A DNA stretch of 6,812 nt from an uncultured Collinsella sp. (GTDB lineage Bacteria > Actinomycetota > Coriobacteriia > Coriobacteriales > Coriobacteriaceae), in the NCBI GenBank assembly GCA_902496375.1, contig CABVAS010000086.1, positions 1 through 6,812 of the forward strand, in the 5' to 3' direction. The notes below the pieces were generated by a model, which saw only the letters and a list, made by a program, of their open reading frames with translations, had not been told where the DNA came from and did no database searches. Positions 1 through 6,114 of the stretch are shown here, piece by piece (position 1 is the stretch's first letter; each line of letters begins with the position of its first letter). The position numbers were made by a program, and so were the translations under genes.

Positions 1-1450
1 TGCCAGAGATTGCCGTTACGATCAGGCCAAAGACGACCATGAAAATGAAGAACTTCCAAATGGTCTTCCACCATTGGCCAAACGAAATCTTAGCCACGGC
101 AAGGCCGGCGACCGTCATGCCCGCCACGGGGCTGATGGTGTTGATGGTCTGGTTGGCAAACTGGAGCGCGGTGACGGCCGCCTCGGGATTGAGGCCCATG
201 AGCTCGGTCAGGGGGCCCATAACGGGCATGGTGAGCGCCGCCAGGCCAGAACTCGAGGGAACCAGCAAAGAGAGCAGACCAAGGACGACATACATAAACG
301 TGGTGTAGACGGCGGCGGGTGCACCGGCGAGCGCGGTAGCGAGCGCCTGGAGGATGGTGTCGATGATCATGCCGCCCTCGGCGATGACCAGAATACCGCG
401 AGCGATACCGATAACGACGGCAGCGTACGCAAAGTCGGCGAGACCCTTAACGAACTCCTCTGCGATCGTCTGCTGGTCAAGGCCGCCCAGGATACCGGCA
501 AGCAAGCCCATGCCAAGGAACACGGCGGAAATCTGATTCATGTACCAGCCCTGGGTAACAAGACCCCAGACGATAATGCCCATACCGCAAGCAAAATCGA
601 TAAGCACGAGCTTCTGACGGATAGTGAACTCTTCCTCGATGGAGGCATCAGTCACGGAAAATTCAATACGCTTGAGCTTATCGTCCTCGTACACAATGGA
701 CGACTCGGGGTTTTTCTTGACGCGCATGGCGTAGCGCATGGCCCATGCGATACCGACGGCAGTGAAGATGACCCAAGAAACGGCACGCAGCCACAGTTGC
801 GGATTACCCTCGATGCCAATGATGCCTTGGGCGATCAAAACATTAAACGGGTCGATGGTCGAAGCACAATATCCCAGGTTAGGACCAAGGAAGCAGATGA
901 TGAATGCCGTCATCGAGTCATAACCGATACCCATCATGATGGGAATGAAGATGGCATAGAACGGCAGGGCTTCCTCAGACATGCCAAACGTAGTGCCGCA
1001 AATGGACAGCAACGTCATCGTGATGGGAATGATGAGGATGTCCTTGTTCTTGAGCTTTTTAATCACGCGGCTCATACCGGCGTTAAGCGCGTTGGTCTTG
1101 GTGATGATCGCGAACGAGCCGCCGATCAGCAAGACGAACGCAACGACGTCGGCGGCCTCTTGAATACCCTTAGTAGGCGCCTGCAGGACCGCAAAGATAT
1201 CTTGGCCCAGGTTAACGGTCTCGCCGGTCTCGGAATCGGTATAGTTCTTATCGACCTGTTCATAGGTTCCGGCAACGGCGACTTCGCGCTCGCCTGCCGC
1301 AGTCGAGATCGTCTTGCGCTGGTATTGGCCAGAAGGAACGACCCAGGTTAAAACTGCAAAAACCACGATCAGCAAGAACATGATCGTATAGACGTGCGGT
1401 AATTTGAATTTGAAACGTCTGTTTGTCTTCTTCGCCTTCGTATCTGACAT
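1..1450 (-). CDS. YfcC/DcuC-family membrane transporter (C-terminus cut by window edge)
   Basis: This reading frame has 483 codons, starts at ATG 1450-1448 and stays open to the left edge, so the stop codon and probably a few to about 20 residues lie outside. The product is a polytopic inner-membrane protein of the YfcC/C4-dicarboxylate anaerobic carrier family (ion transporter superfamily). What shows this: a basic N-terminus (residues 1-17), a first membrane helix at about 18-38, an extracytoplasmic loop at 40-95, many further hydrophobic segments, and two glycine/proline/serine-rich re-entrant-like motifs, GPNLGYCASTIDPFN near 189-203 and NTISPVAGM near 437-445. These resemble the paired substrate-binding hairpins of this superfamily. 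A charged cytoplasmic loop spans about 241-280. The start is supported by GGAGG at 1456-1460, five bases upstream. Family members have been linked to carboxylate or amino-acid exchange, but the substrate cannot be assigned here. It has its own promoter and is separated from gntR by a terminator. Confidence 0.9.
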   Translation of the reverse strand, partial: MSDTKAKKTNRRFKFKLPHVYTIMFLLIVVFAVLTWVVPSGQYQRKTISTAAGEREVAVAGTYEQVDKNYTDSETGETVNLGQDIFAVLQAPTKGIQEAADVVAFVLLIGGSFAIITKTNALNAGMSRVIKKLKNKDILIIPITMTLLSICGTTFGMSEEALPFYAIFIPIMMGIGYDSMTAFIICFLGPNLGYCASTIDPFNVLIAQGIIGIEGNPQLWLRAVSWVIFTAVGIAWAMRYAMRVKKNPESSIVYEDDKLKRIEFSVTDASIEEEFTIRQKLVLIDFACGMGIIVWGLVTQGWYMNQISAVFLGMGLLAGILGGLDQQTIAEEFVKGLADFAYAAVVIGIARGILVIAEGGMIIDTILQALATALAGAPAAVYTTFMYVVLGLLSLLVPSSSGLAALTMPVMGPLTELMGLNPEAAVTALQFANQTINTISPVAGMTVAGLAVAKISFGQWWKTIWKFFIFMVVFGLIVTAISG

Positions 1451-1468
1451 AGATACCTCCAAAGAACC

Positions 1469-1488
1469 CGAGACCTTATCGTGTCTCG
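1469..1488 (-). promoter_or_regulatory. Leader hairpin upstream of the transporter ribosome binding site
   Basis: CGAGAC at 1469-1474 and GTCTCG at 1483-1488 form a perfect 6-bp inverted repeat around an 8-nt loop. In the minus-strand transcript it folds 8 nt before the GGAGG of the transporter gene. It lacks a U tract, so it is not a terminator. It could influence mRNA stability or ribosome access; that is inference, and a 6-bp stem can arise by chance. Confidence 0.3.
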
Positions 1489-1509
1489 CTTTAACGTTCG
1501 CGCAATGCA

Positions 1510-1525
1510 AACGTCCTATGACGTT
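1510..1525. promoter_or_regulatory. Candidate operator over the transporter transcription start
   Basis: AACGTC and GACGTT form perfect 6-bp arms around a 4-bp CTAT spacer. The palindrome begins 4 bp downstream of the proposed -10 box on the minus strand, so it would cover the start point, the classic place for a repressor site. Which regulator binds is unknown; the neighbouring GntR protein is one candidate. Dyad symmetry is directly seen, the function is inferred. Confidence 0.4.
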
Positions 1526-1529
1526 CTAT

Positions 1530-1558
1530 AGATTATCAGCGTGTTTTTAGCACTTCAA
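1530..1558 (-). promoter_or_regulatory. Candidate sigma-70-type promoter for the transporter gene
   Basis: On the minus strand TTGAAG (1558-1553) is followed after exactly 17 bp by TAATCT (1535-1530), and the -10 is preceded by TGA, giving an extended -10 (TGnTAATCT). The predicted start is near 1523, leaving a leader of about 70 nt before the ATG at 1450. The -35 has 4 of 6 consensus bases and the -10 only 3 of 6, so the TG extension and the exact spacing carry the call. Confidence 0.45.
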
Positions 1559-1590
1559 GGATATTTCGGACAGATTACGAGGACTCGGGT

Positions 1591-1617
1591 GAACGGTCGT
1601 TCAACGGCGGCGAACGG
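1591..1617. promoter_or_regulatory. Phased AACGG repeats and GAACG-GT-CGTTC palindrome upstream of the promoter
   Basis: A 12-bp palindrome, GAACG GT CGTTC, occupies 1591-1602. AACGG occurs at 1592, 1603 and 1613, i.e. spaced 11 and 10 bp, about one helical turn each. The cluster lies between the gntR terminator and the transporter promoter, roughly 33 to 60 bp upstream of the -35 box, where an activator or a second repressor contact could sit. Function is inferred from placement only. Confidence 0.3.
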
Positions 1618-1618
1618 C

Positions 1619-1655
1619 AAAAACGCCCGGCAGGCAATTTAGCCTGCCGGGCGTT
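1619..1655 (-). terminator. Intrinsic terminator of the gntR gene
   Basis: AACGCCCGGCAGGC (1622-1635) and GCCTGCCGGGCGTT (1642-1655) are perfect 14-bp arms around a 6-nt loop. On the minus strand the stem runs into TTTTT (five A residues at 1619-1623 on the plus strand, the inner two also pairing). It begins 16 bp downstream of the gntR stop. This insulates the transporter gene from gntR transcription. Confidence 0.93.
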
Positions 1656-1670
1656 CTCTTGATCAACGTC

Positions 1671-2414
1671 CTAAATATCAAAAACGTAGCGCGATCCTAC
1701 AATCCGCTGTCGGCCGATGATAAACGGCCGCTGCTGCTCGTCATAGAAATATGCCTCCATATAAAACAGAGGCTCTCCCGTGGGAACGGACAGCAGCCGG
1801 GCGACTTCGGGTGACGCACACGCGATCTCAAGCGTGCACGGCTCGGTGCGAGCAGGCCCGCGACCCGTCTGTTCGCGCACGACCTCGAAAATTGATTGAT
1901 CGGTAAGGTCCGCCTTCGCCAAAAAGGCGTTGTCTTCATAAACGTACGTGTTGTTCTCGAGCATCACGGGGATGCCATCGGCGGTGCGCACGCGTTCGAT
2001 GCAGATCAGCTCCGACGCAGCGGGAACGCCAAAAAACTGCGCTTCGGTAGCATCGGCCGGCAACACTTTTCTTGAGACAATACGCGCCCCGGGCTCCATC
2101 TCGTTGACGCGGCAGGCGTCCGAAAAACTCTGAACGTCGTCCTTCTGGCGGATTTTACGCTTGAGCTTGGGGGCGTTTACAAACGTGCCCCTCCCCTGCT
2201 GCTTGGTTAGGTAGCCCTGCTGCACGAGCTCCTCAATGGCCCGCCGAACGGTAACGCGACCAACTTTGTAGCTTTCGGCCAATTCGAATTCATTCGGTAT
2301 CCGAGCGCCCGCCTTATAGGTACCAGAATTGATGTCATTTTTGATGATATCGATAACCTGTTGATATAGCGGGATTGCCGCTTTTCCGTCGGTCAACCCT
2401 TCAGTCGATGGCAT
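1671..2414 (-). CDS. GntR-family (HutC-type) transcriptional regulator with UTRA domain
   Basis: This 247-residue protein has the usual HutC/UTRA size and layout. Residues about 15-80 form the GntR winged helix: PLYQQVIDIIKNDI opens helix 1, GARIPNEFELAE precedes the recognition region VGRVTVRRAIEEL, and GYLTKQQGRGTFV is the wing. Residues about 100-245 match a UTRA effector-binding domain, with PGARIVSRKV, the ICIERVRTADGIPVMLE strand pair and the closing RPFIIGRQRIVGSRYVF. It should bind operator DNA as a dimer and release it on binding a small metabolite; the ligand is not evident. The start is chosen from GGGAGG at 2418-2425 just before ATG 2414, and the stop is TAG. It lies 58 bp after the beta-phosphoglucomutase-like gene with no terminator between, so the two may be co-transcribed. 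Its targets could include that gene or the transporter downstream. Codon bias seems weaker than in pgi, for example a CTA leucine near residue 69. Confidence 0.93.
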   Translation of the reverse strand: MPSTEGLTDGKAAIPLYQQVIDIIKNDINSGTYKAGARIPNEFELAESYKVGRVTVRRAIEELVQQGYLTKQQGRGTFVNAPKLKRKIRQKDDVQSFSDACRVNEMEPGARIVSRKVLPADATEAQFFGVPAASELICIERVRTADGIPVMLENNTYVYEDNAFLAKADLTDQSIFEVVREQTGRGPARTEPCTLEIACASPEVARLLSVPTGEPLFYMEAYFYDEQQRPFIIGRQRIVGSRYVFDI

Positions 2415-2433
2415 TTGCCCTCCCCTAGCAAAT
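2413..2433 (-). promoter_or_regulatory. Small hairpin enclosing the gntR Shine-Dalgarno
   Basis: On the minus-strand transcript ATTTGC and GCAAAT pair as a 6-bp stem whose 9-nt loop is TAGGGGAGG, the gntR ribosome binding site. The first two bases of the start codon lie in the right arm. It may tune translation or be the DNA target of the regulator itself (autoregulation). The stem is short and AT-rich, so this is a weak call. Confidence 0.3.
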
Positions 2434-2472
2434 ATGGAATCAATAATCGGTGCGGATTACGCATCGCCAGTC

Positions 2473-3132
2473 CTACGCAAGCTCCAGCAGCTCCGGCAGC
2501 TGGTCGATGATCTTGTCAGCGGCATCCTGGCTAAAGCCGAAGCGCTCCTCGCGCTTGGCGATCACCGTCAGACCCGCTCGCTTGCCGGCAGTGATGCCAG
2601 GGACGGAGTCCTCGACGCAGCAGCAACGGTCCGCAGGCAATCCCAGCAGGTCCAGCGCATGCAGGTAAATATCGGGTTCGGGCTTGCTCTCCTTAAACTG
2701 CTCGCCGCTCACCACGTACTCAAAGGCATCCGACAGGCCGCACGCATCGAGCACTTCCTCGATGCTGTCCATGGGAGACGAACTGGCCAGCGCCACGCGA
2801 ACGCCGCGACGCGGGAGCTCGCGAATCGTCTCCACGGCGCCCGGATTGATCAAGGTCTGATAATCGCGCGGGCGTTTATGCGCCCACTCATCCCAGCGGG
2901 CCAGCGCCTCCTCGCCGGTAAAGTGTCCCTTTCCGGCGCGCTCAAACCAATCGACCAGCATATGCAAGAAGAACTGGTGCGAGGTACCAACCTGCCCGTT
3001 CAACTCCTCTTGGGTCAGGTTCAGCCCAAGCTCTTTGGCAAACGCAGCGGTCTCCCCCAGGTAATAATACTCGGTATCGACGATGACACCGTCCATGTCA
3101 AAGATAACGGCGTCGAACGGAAATGCGGACAC
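2473..3132 (-). CDS. HAD-superfamily phosphatase/phosphomutase, beta-phosphoglucomutase-like
   Basis: A 219-residue subfamily IA HAD enzyme, the typical length for PgmB-like proteins. Motif I is FDMDGVIVD with the nucleophile D12 and general acid D14; motif II is the serine in ALASSSP (S117); motif III is K150 in ESKPEPD; motif IV is VEDS with E174-D175. A helical cap lies between residues about 20 and 95. Such enzymes hydrolyse or isomerise sugar phosphates through an aspartyl-phosphate; phosphatase and beta-phosphoglucomutase activities cannot be separated by sequence alone. The GTG at 3132-3130 is chosen as start because AGGGAGGG lies at 3137-3144, four bases upstream. An in-frame ATG at 3180 would give 16 more residues, but these are encoded by the terminator hairpin of the preceding gene and are not conserved-looking. 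The stop is TAG. gntR follows after 58 bp. Confidence 0.92.
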   Translation of the reverse strand: MSAFPFDAVIFDMDGVIVDTEYYYLGETAAFAKELGLNLTQEELNGQVGTSHQFFLHMLVDWFERAGKGHFTGEEALARWDEWAHKRPRDYQTLINPGAVETIRELPRRGVRVALASSSPMDSIEEVLDACGLSDAFEYVVSGEQFKESKPEPDIYLHALDLLGLPADRCCCVEDSVPGITAGKRAGLTVIAKREERFGFSQDAADKIIDQLPELLELA

Positions 3133-3147
3133 GGCACCCTCCCTAAC

Positions 3148-3173
3148 AAAAAGGCGCCCGCAAGCGGACGCCC
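3148..3173 (-). terminator. Intrinsic terminator after the Cof-type phosphatase gene
   Basis: On the minus strand GGCGTCCGC (3172-3164) pairs with GCGGGCGCC (3161-3153) as a 9-bp stem with one G-U wobble and a very tight loop, followed by TTTTT (3152-3148). It starts 22 bp after the Cof-type stop. Its U tract ends only 3 nt before the AGGGAGGG ribosome binding site of the next gene, which leaves no room for a promoter between them. Confidence 0.87.
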
Positions 3174-3195
3174 GAACCATGCACTATCGGCGATT

Positions 3196-4038
3196 CTAAC
3201 CCAGCAGCCTATCGAGTGCCACCGCGATGCCGTCTTCGTTGTTATCGGCGGTCACCATCTGGGCCACGGCCTTGACCTCATCGATGGCATTACCCATGGC
3301 GACACCGGTGCCGGCCCACTCGATCATGGACTTATCGTTCTGACCGTCGCCAAACGAAACGACCTCACTGGCATCGATACCCAGCTTGGGCAGAGCGCCC
3401 TGCAGCGCGCGGGCCTTATCGATACCGGGCGCCGTAAACTCAAAGTACCAATCGGCCGTGAACATGCCCGAAAGCGTCTCGGTAAAGGGCGCGTACATCT
3501 CCTCGTGATGCGCCTGCAGATAGGCCGGATCGCCCGCGGTGAGCAGTTTGTCTACGGGGTAAGCATCCGCGACTTCATGAAGGCTCTCGACCTCGCGAAT
3601 CTTAAGATCGCACGCGTCGCGCTCATACTTGACGATGTTCTTCTGCGAACCGTCCGGCAACGTGATCATGCAACGATACGAGTCCACGACATGCAGGTCG
3701 CGACCGAGCGAGATCATGGGAATCACGTCAAAGTTGCGCAGGTGGTCGAGCAGACGGTGCAGCTCGTCGACCGGCATAGCCTGGTCAAACAGCACCTCGT
3801 CGGTTTGGGCGTCGACCACATGCGCACCGTTAAAGGCGACCAGCAGGCCATCGTGGTTTTGAAGGTCGAGCTCCTGCGCCAAGGCATGCAGCCCCCATGC
3901 GGGGCGGCCCGAAGCCAAGATGAGCTTAATGCCCGACTCCTGCGCCGCGAGCAACTTCTCGCGCGTGCGCGGGCTGATGACCTTTTGGTCGTTGGTGAGC
4001 GTACCGTCGATATCCATCGCGATGGCTTTGATTGCCAT
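3196..4038 (-). CDS. Cof-type HAD-IIB family sugar-phosphatase
   Basis: A 280-residue cytoplasmic hydrolase with the full Cof/HAD-IIB motif set at family-typical length. Motif I is AMDIDGTLTND with nucleophile D9 and acid D11; motif II is LASGRP with S43; the catalytic lysine is K208 in GIDKARAL; motif IV is SFGDGQNDKSMIE, where D231 and D235 hold Mg2+. The C2B-type cap lies between about residues 85 and 195. The ending GVAMGNAIDEVKAVA is a family hallmark. Members dephosphorylate sugar phosphates, phosphorylated vitamins or nucleotides, often with broad specificity, so the substrate is open. The start is ATG 4038-4036, with AAGGAGG at 4044-4050 five bases upstream. The stop is TAG, followed by its own terminator. 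A 182-bp gap separates it from pgi, whose terminator lies in that gap, so it should be transcribed from its own promoter. Confidence 0.94.
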   Translation of the reverse strand: MAIKAIAMDIDGTLTNDQKVISPRTREKLLAAQESGIKLILASGRPAWGLHALAQELDLQNHDGLLVAFNGAHVVDAQTDEVLFDQAMPVDELHRLLDHLRNFDVIPMISLGRDLHVVDSYRCMITLPDGSQKNIVKYERDACDLKIREVESLHEVADAYPVDKLLTAGDPAYLQAHHEEMYAPFTETLSGMFTADWYFEFTAPGIDKARALQGALPKLGIDASEVVSFGDGQNDKSMIEWAGTGVAMGNAIDEVKAVAQMVTADNNEDGIAVALDRLLG

Positions 4039-4157
4039 ATATGCCTCCTTGCATTGTTTTTATCGCGCTCCATCATATCCGAGGCGGGCATCCCTCATAC
4101 GGATTAATTGAGGACGAATGCAAAACACAAGACGATTGCGGACAAATGGCACATAGC

Positions 4158-4191
4158 AAAGGGCCCGCATCCCAACGGATACGGGCCCTTT
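4158..4191 (-). terminator. Terminator hairpin downstream of pgi, possibly bidirectional
   Basis: AAAGGGCCCG (4158-4167) pairs with CGGGCCCTTT (4182-4191), and ATCC (4169-4172) pairs with GGAT (4177-4180) inside. The one imperfect position (4168/4181) is a G-U wobble on the minus strand but a C-A mismatch on the plus strand, which points to the minus-strand RNA, i.e. the end of pgi 30 bp upstream. The minus-strand U run is only UUU; the plus strand has TTTTTT, so it might also stop plus-strand transcription. Confidence 0.8.
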
Positions 4192-4220
4192 TTTAAATGA
4201 GCTAGCTCAGCAGGCAAAGA

Positions 4221-5915
4221 CTACTTGCGGTGAGCGCGATAGAACTCGATGAGCGCCTGGGTCGAAGCATCCTGCTCGTCCTTGGCAGCGTCGTCGTGGA
4301 AGGCAGGCGTGATCTGCTTGGCAAGCTGCTTGCCCAGCTCGACGCCCCACTGGTCGTAGGAGTCGATACCCCAGACCGTGCCCTCGACAAACACGATGTG
4401 CTCATACAGGGCGATGAGCTCACCAAGCGCGAACGGGGTCAGCGTGTCGCCGAAGATCGAGGTCGTCGGGCGGTTGCCCTCAAAGCAGCGAGCCGGGACG
4501 ATCTGCTCGGGCGTGCCCTCGGCACGGACCTCGTCAGCCGTCTTACCAAAGGCAAGCGCCTTGGTCTGAGCGAGGAAGTTGCCCAGGAACAGCTCATGGA
4601 CGTCCTGGCCACCGTCGGTCGCCGGGTTAGCAGTGTTGGCGAAGGCGATAAAGTCGGCCGGAACCACCACGGTGCCCTGATGCAGCAGCTGATAGAACGC
4701 GTGCTGGCCGTTGGTGCCGGGCTCGCCCCAGAAGATCTCACCGGTATCAGAGGTCACGGCGCTGCCGTCCCAACGGACATGCTTGCCGTTGGACTCCATG
4801 GTGAGCTGCTGCAGGTAAGCCGGGAAGCGATGCAGGTACTGGCAGTACGGCAGCACGGCATGGCTCTTGGAGCCGAAGAAGTTGACGTACCAGACGTTGA
4901 GCAGGCCCATCAGCGCAACGGCGTTGTTCTCGAGCGGAGTGTTGCAGAAGTACTCGTCGATGGCATGGAAGCCCTCGAGGAACTGCTGGAAGCGCTCGGG
5001 ACCGAGCACGACAATCAGGGACAGGCCCACGGCGGAGTCAACGGAGTAACGGCCGCCGACCCAGTTCCAGAAGCCAAAGGCGTTGGCCGGGTCGATGCCG
5101 AAGGCCTCGACCTTGTCGAGCGCGGTGGAGACGGCGACAAAGTGCTTGGCCACAGCCTCGGCGTTCTGCTCATCGGAGCCGTCGATGGCTCCCTGGGCCT
5201 TGAGCTGCTCGAGCATCCAAGTCTTGACCTCGCGAGCGTTGGTAAGCGTCTCGAGCGTGGTGAAGGTCTTGGAGACGATGATCGCGAGCGTGGTCTCGGG
5301 ATCCAGACCCTTGAGCTTCTCGGCCTGGTCGTTGGGATCGATGTTGGAAATGTAGCGGCAGTCGATGCCGGCGTCGGCGTAGGGACGCAGGGCCTCGTAG
5401 GCCATGACCGGGCCCAGGTCGGAGCCACCGATGCCGATGGACACCAGGTGCTCGATCTTCTTGCCGGTAACACCCTTCCACTCACCGGAGCGCACGCGCT
5501 CGGCAAAGGCATACATGCGGTCGAGGACCTCGTGCACGTCGGCGACAACATCCTGGCCGTCAACGATGAGCTGGCCCTTCTCGCTCGCCGGGCGGCGCAG
5601 CGCGGTATGCAAGACGGCGCGGTCCTCGGTGGTGTTGATGTGCTCGCCGGAGAACATGGCTTCGCGGCGCTCCTCGAGCTTAACCTCGCGGGCCAAATCG
5701 CACAGCAGCTTGACGGTCTCGTCGGTCACCAGGTTCTTGGACAGGTCGAAGTGCAGGTCACCGGCGTCAAAGCTCAGCTTGTTCACGCGCTCTGCATCGG
5801 CAGCGAACCATGCCTTGAGGTCGATACCCTCGGCCTCAAGCTTCTCCTGATGGGCCTCGAGCGCCTTCCAAGCGGCGGTCGACGTAGCGTCGATAGGTGC
5901 GGCAACAGTTGCCAT
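4221..5915 (-). CDS. pgi: Glucose-6-phosphate isomerase
   Basis: This enzyme interconverts glucose 6-phosphate and fructose 6-phosphate in glycolysis and gluconeogenesis in the cytosol. The 564-residue product is the long (about 550) PGI type. Visible features from the chosen start are SIGIGGSDLGP (159-169), sugar-phosphate binding SKTFTTLET (215-223), the signature WVGGRYSVDSAVGL with R289, the catalytic base E374 in MESNGK, H405 in GTNGQHAFYQLLHQG, and K529 in WGVELGKQLA. All catalytic positions are kept. ATG 5915-5913 is preferred because GAGGAGGA lies at 5920-5927, five bases upstream. An in-frame ATG at 5942 would add nine residues but sits inside a leader hairpin directly against a GGAGGT. 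The stop is TAG. The gene contains no TTA, CTA or TCA codons in frame, consistent with high expression. It is isolated, with a terminator on either side. Confidence 0.98.
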   Translation of the reverse strand: MATVAAPIDATSTAAWKALEAHQEKLEAEGIDLKAWFAADAERVNKLSFDAGDLHFDLSKNLVTDETVKLLCDLAREVKLEERREAMFSGEHINTTEDRAVLHTALRRPASEKGQLIVDGQDVVADVHEVLDRMYAFAERVRSGEWKGVTGKKIEHLVSIGIGGSDLGPVMAYEALRPYADAGIDCRYISNIDPNDQAEKLKGLDPETTLAIIVSKTFTTLETLTNAREVKTWMLEQLKAQGAIDGSDEQNAEAVAKHFVAVSTALDKVEAFGIDPANAFGFWNWVGGRYSVDSAVGLSLIVVLGPERFQQFLEGFHAIDEYFCNTPLENNAVALMGLLNVWYVNFFGSKSHAVLPYCQYLHRFPAYLQQLTMESNGKHVRWDGSAVTSDTGEIFWGEPGTNGQHAFYQLLHQGTVVVPADFIAFANTANPATDGGQDVHELFLGNFLAQTKALAFGKTADEVRAEGTPEQIVPARCFEGNRPTTSIFGDTLTPFALGELIALYEHIVFVEGTVWGIDSYDQWGVELGKQLAKQITPAFHDDAAKDEQDASTQALIEFYRAHRK

Positions 5916-5933
5916 AAAGTCCTCCTCAACATA

Positions 5934-5957
5934 CGGGCGCATACCTCCATGCGCCCG
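5934..5957 (-). promoter_or_regulatory. pgi leader hairpin with GGAGGT loop
   Basis: CGGGCGCAT and ATGCGCCCG form a perfect 9-bp stem around a 6-nt loop. On the minus-strand RNA the loop reads GGAGGT, a Shine-Dalgarno-like sequence, and the right arm opens with an in-frame ATG (5942). The true ribosome binding site of pgi (5920-5927) follows 6 nt after the stem. It could stabilise the mRNA, act as a ribosome standby or decoy site, or bind a protein. No clear -10/-35 pair was found for pgi. Confidence 0.6.
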
Positions 5958-6038
5958 GATAATCAGATGTCCCTATTCTAACGCAGGTCAAGACCGTAAT
6001 CAGTGAGCGTTGCCAATCCGCCCCTAAACGGCGACCGA

Positions 6039-6055
6039 CCAAAAAGGGACAGGTT
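6039..6055 (+). repeat. Direct repeat copy 1 (CCAAAAAGGGACAGGTT)
   Basis: This 17-nt sequence matches 6773-6789 at 16 of 17 positions (A versus G at position 11) in the same orientation, 734 bp apart. The two copies bracket the truncated dehydrogenase gene. The copy also forms the left arm of the long hairpin that follows. Confidence 0.7.
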
Positions 6056-6103
6056 AATTTTGGCAGGTCAAACGCTTTACCTACCAAAATTAACCTGTCC
6101 CTT
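6041..6103 (-). terminator. Long REP-like hairpin serving as terminator of the dehydrogenase-fragment gene
   Basis: A perfect 20-bp stem (6044-6063 with 6084-6103) continues with a G-U wobble and four more pairs (6064-6068 with 6079-6083), making 25 bp around a 10-nt apical loop. On the minus strand it runs into TTTTT at 6045-6041, the form of an intrinsic terminator, 11 bp after the TAG at 6115. The arms are AT-rich at GGTTAATTTTGG, unlike the GC-rich stems of the other terminators here, and GGCAGGT recurs at 6062, 6107 and 6782. This suggests a dispersed palindromic element recruited as terminator rather than a locally evolved one. Confidence 0.75.
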
Positions 6104-6114
6104 CCTGGCAGGTA

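Noticed and set aside
74..1351. 425-codon plus-strand frame opposite the transporter
   Set aside because: It is the register-aligned shadow of a membrane protein that has family motifs, a ribosome binding site and a promoter on the minus strand.
2473..4038. Two adjacent HAD phosphatases as a tandem duplication
   Set aside because: They belong to different subfamilies (IA with a helical cap versus IIB) and differ in motif spacing and length, so they are unrelated neighbours.
4072..4077. TATGAT as a -10 box for the Cof-type phosphatase gene
   Set aside because: It matches consensus at 5 of 6 positions but has no recognisable -35 at 16-18 bp, and the hexamer alone is too common.
2434..4107. 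557-codon plus-strand frame spanning both phosphatase genes
   Set aside because: Both phosphatase genes share the same register and the same codon avoidance, so this is a mirror of two real genes with complete HAD motifs.
5916..5942. Upstream ATG extending pgi by nine residues
   Set aside because: Its GGAGGT abuts the ATG with no spacer and both lie in a strong hairpin, whereas ATG 5915 has GAGGAGGA at ideal spacing.
4230..5981. 583-codon open frame on the plus strand opposite pgi
   Set aside because: It is in codon register with pgi. It stays open because pgi avoids TTA, CTA and TCA and its own stop is TAG, which reads CTA in reverse. The composition is low-complexity and there is no suitable ribosome binding site.
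5975..5991. TTGACC and TAGAAT near each other upstream of pgi
   Set aside because: Only 5 bp separate them, and the next -10-like hexamer (GATTAT) is 21 bp from TTGACC. Neither spacing fits a standard promoter, so no pgi promoter is called.
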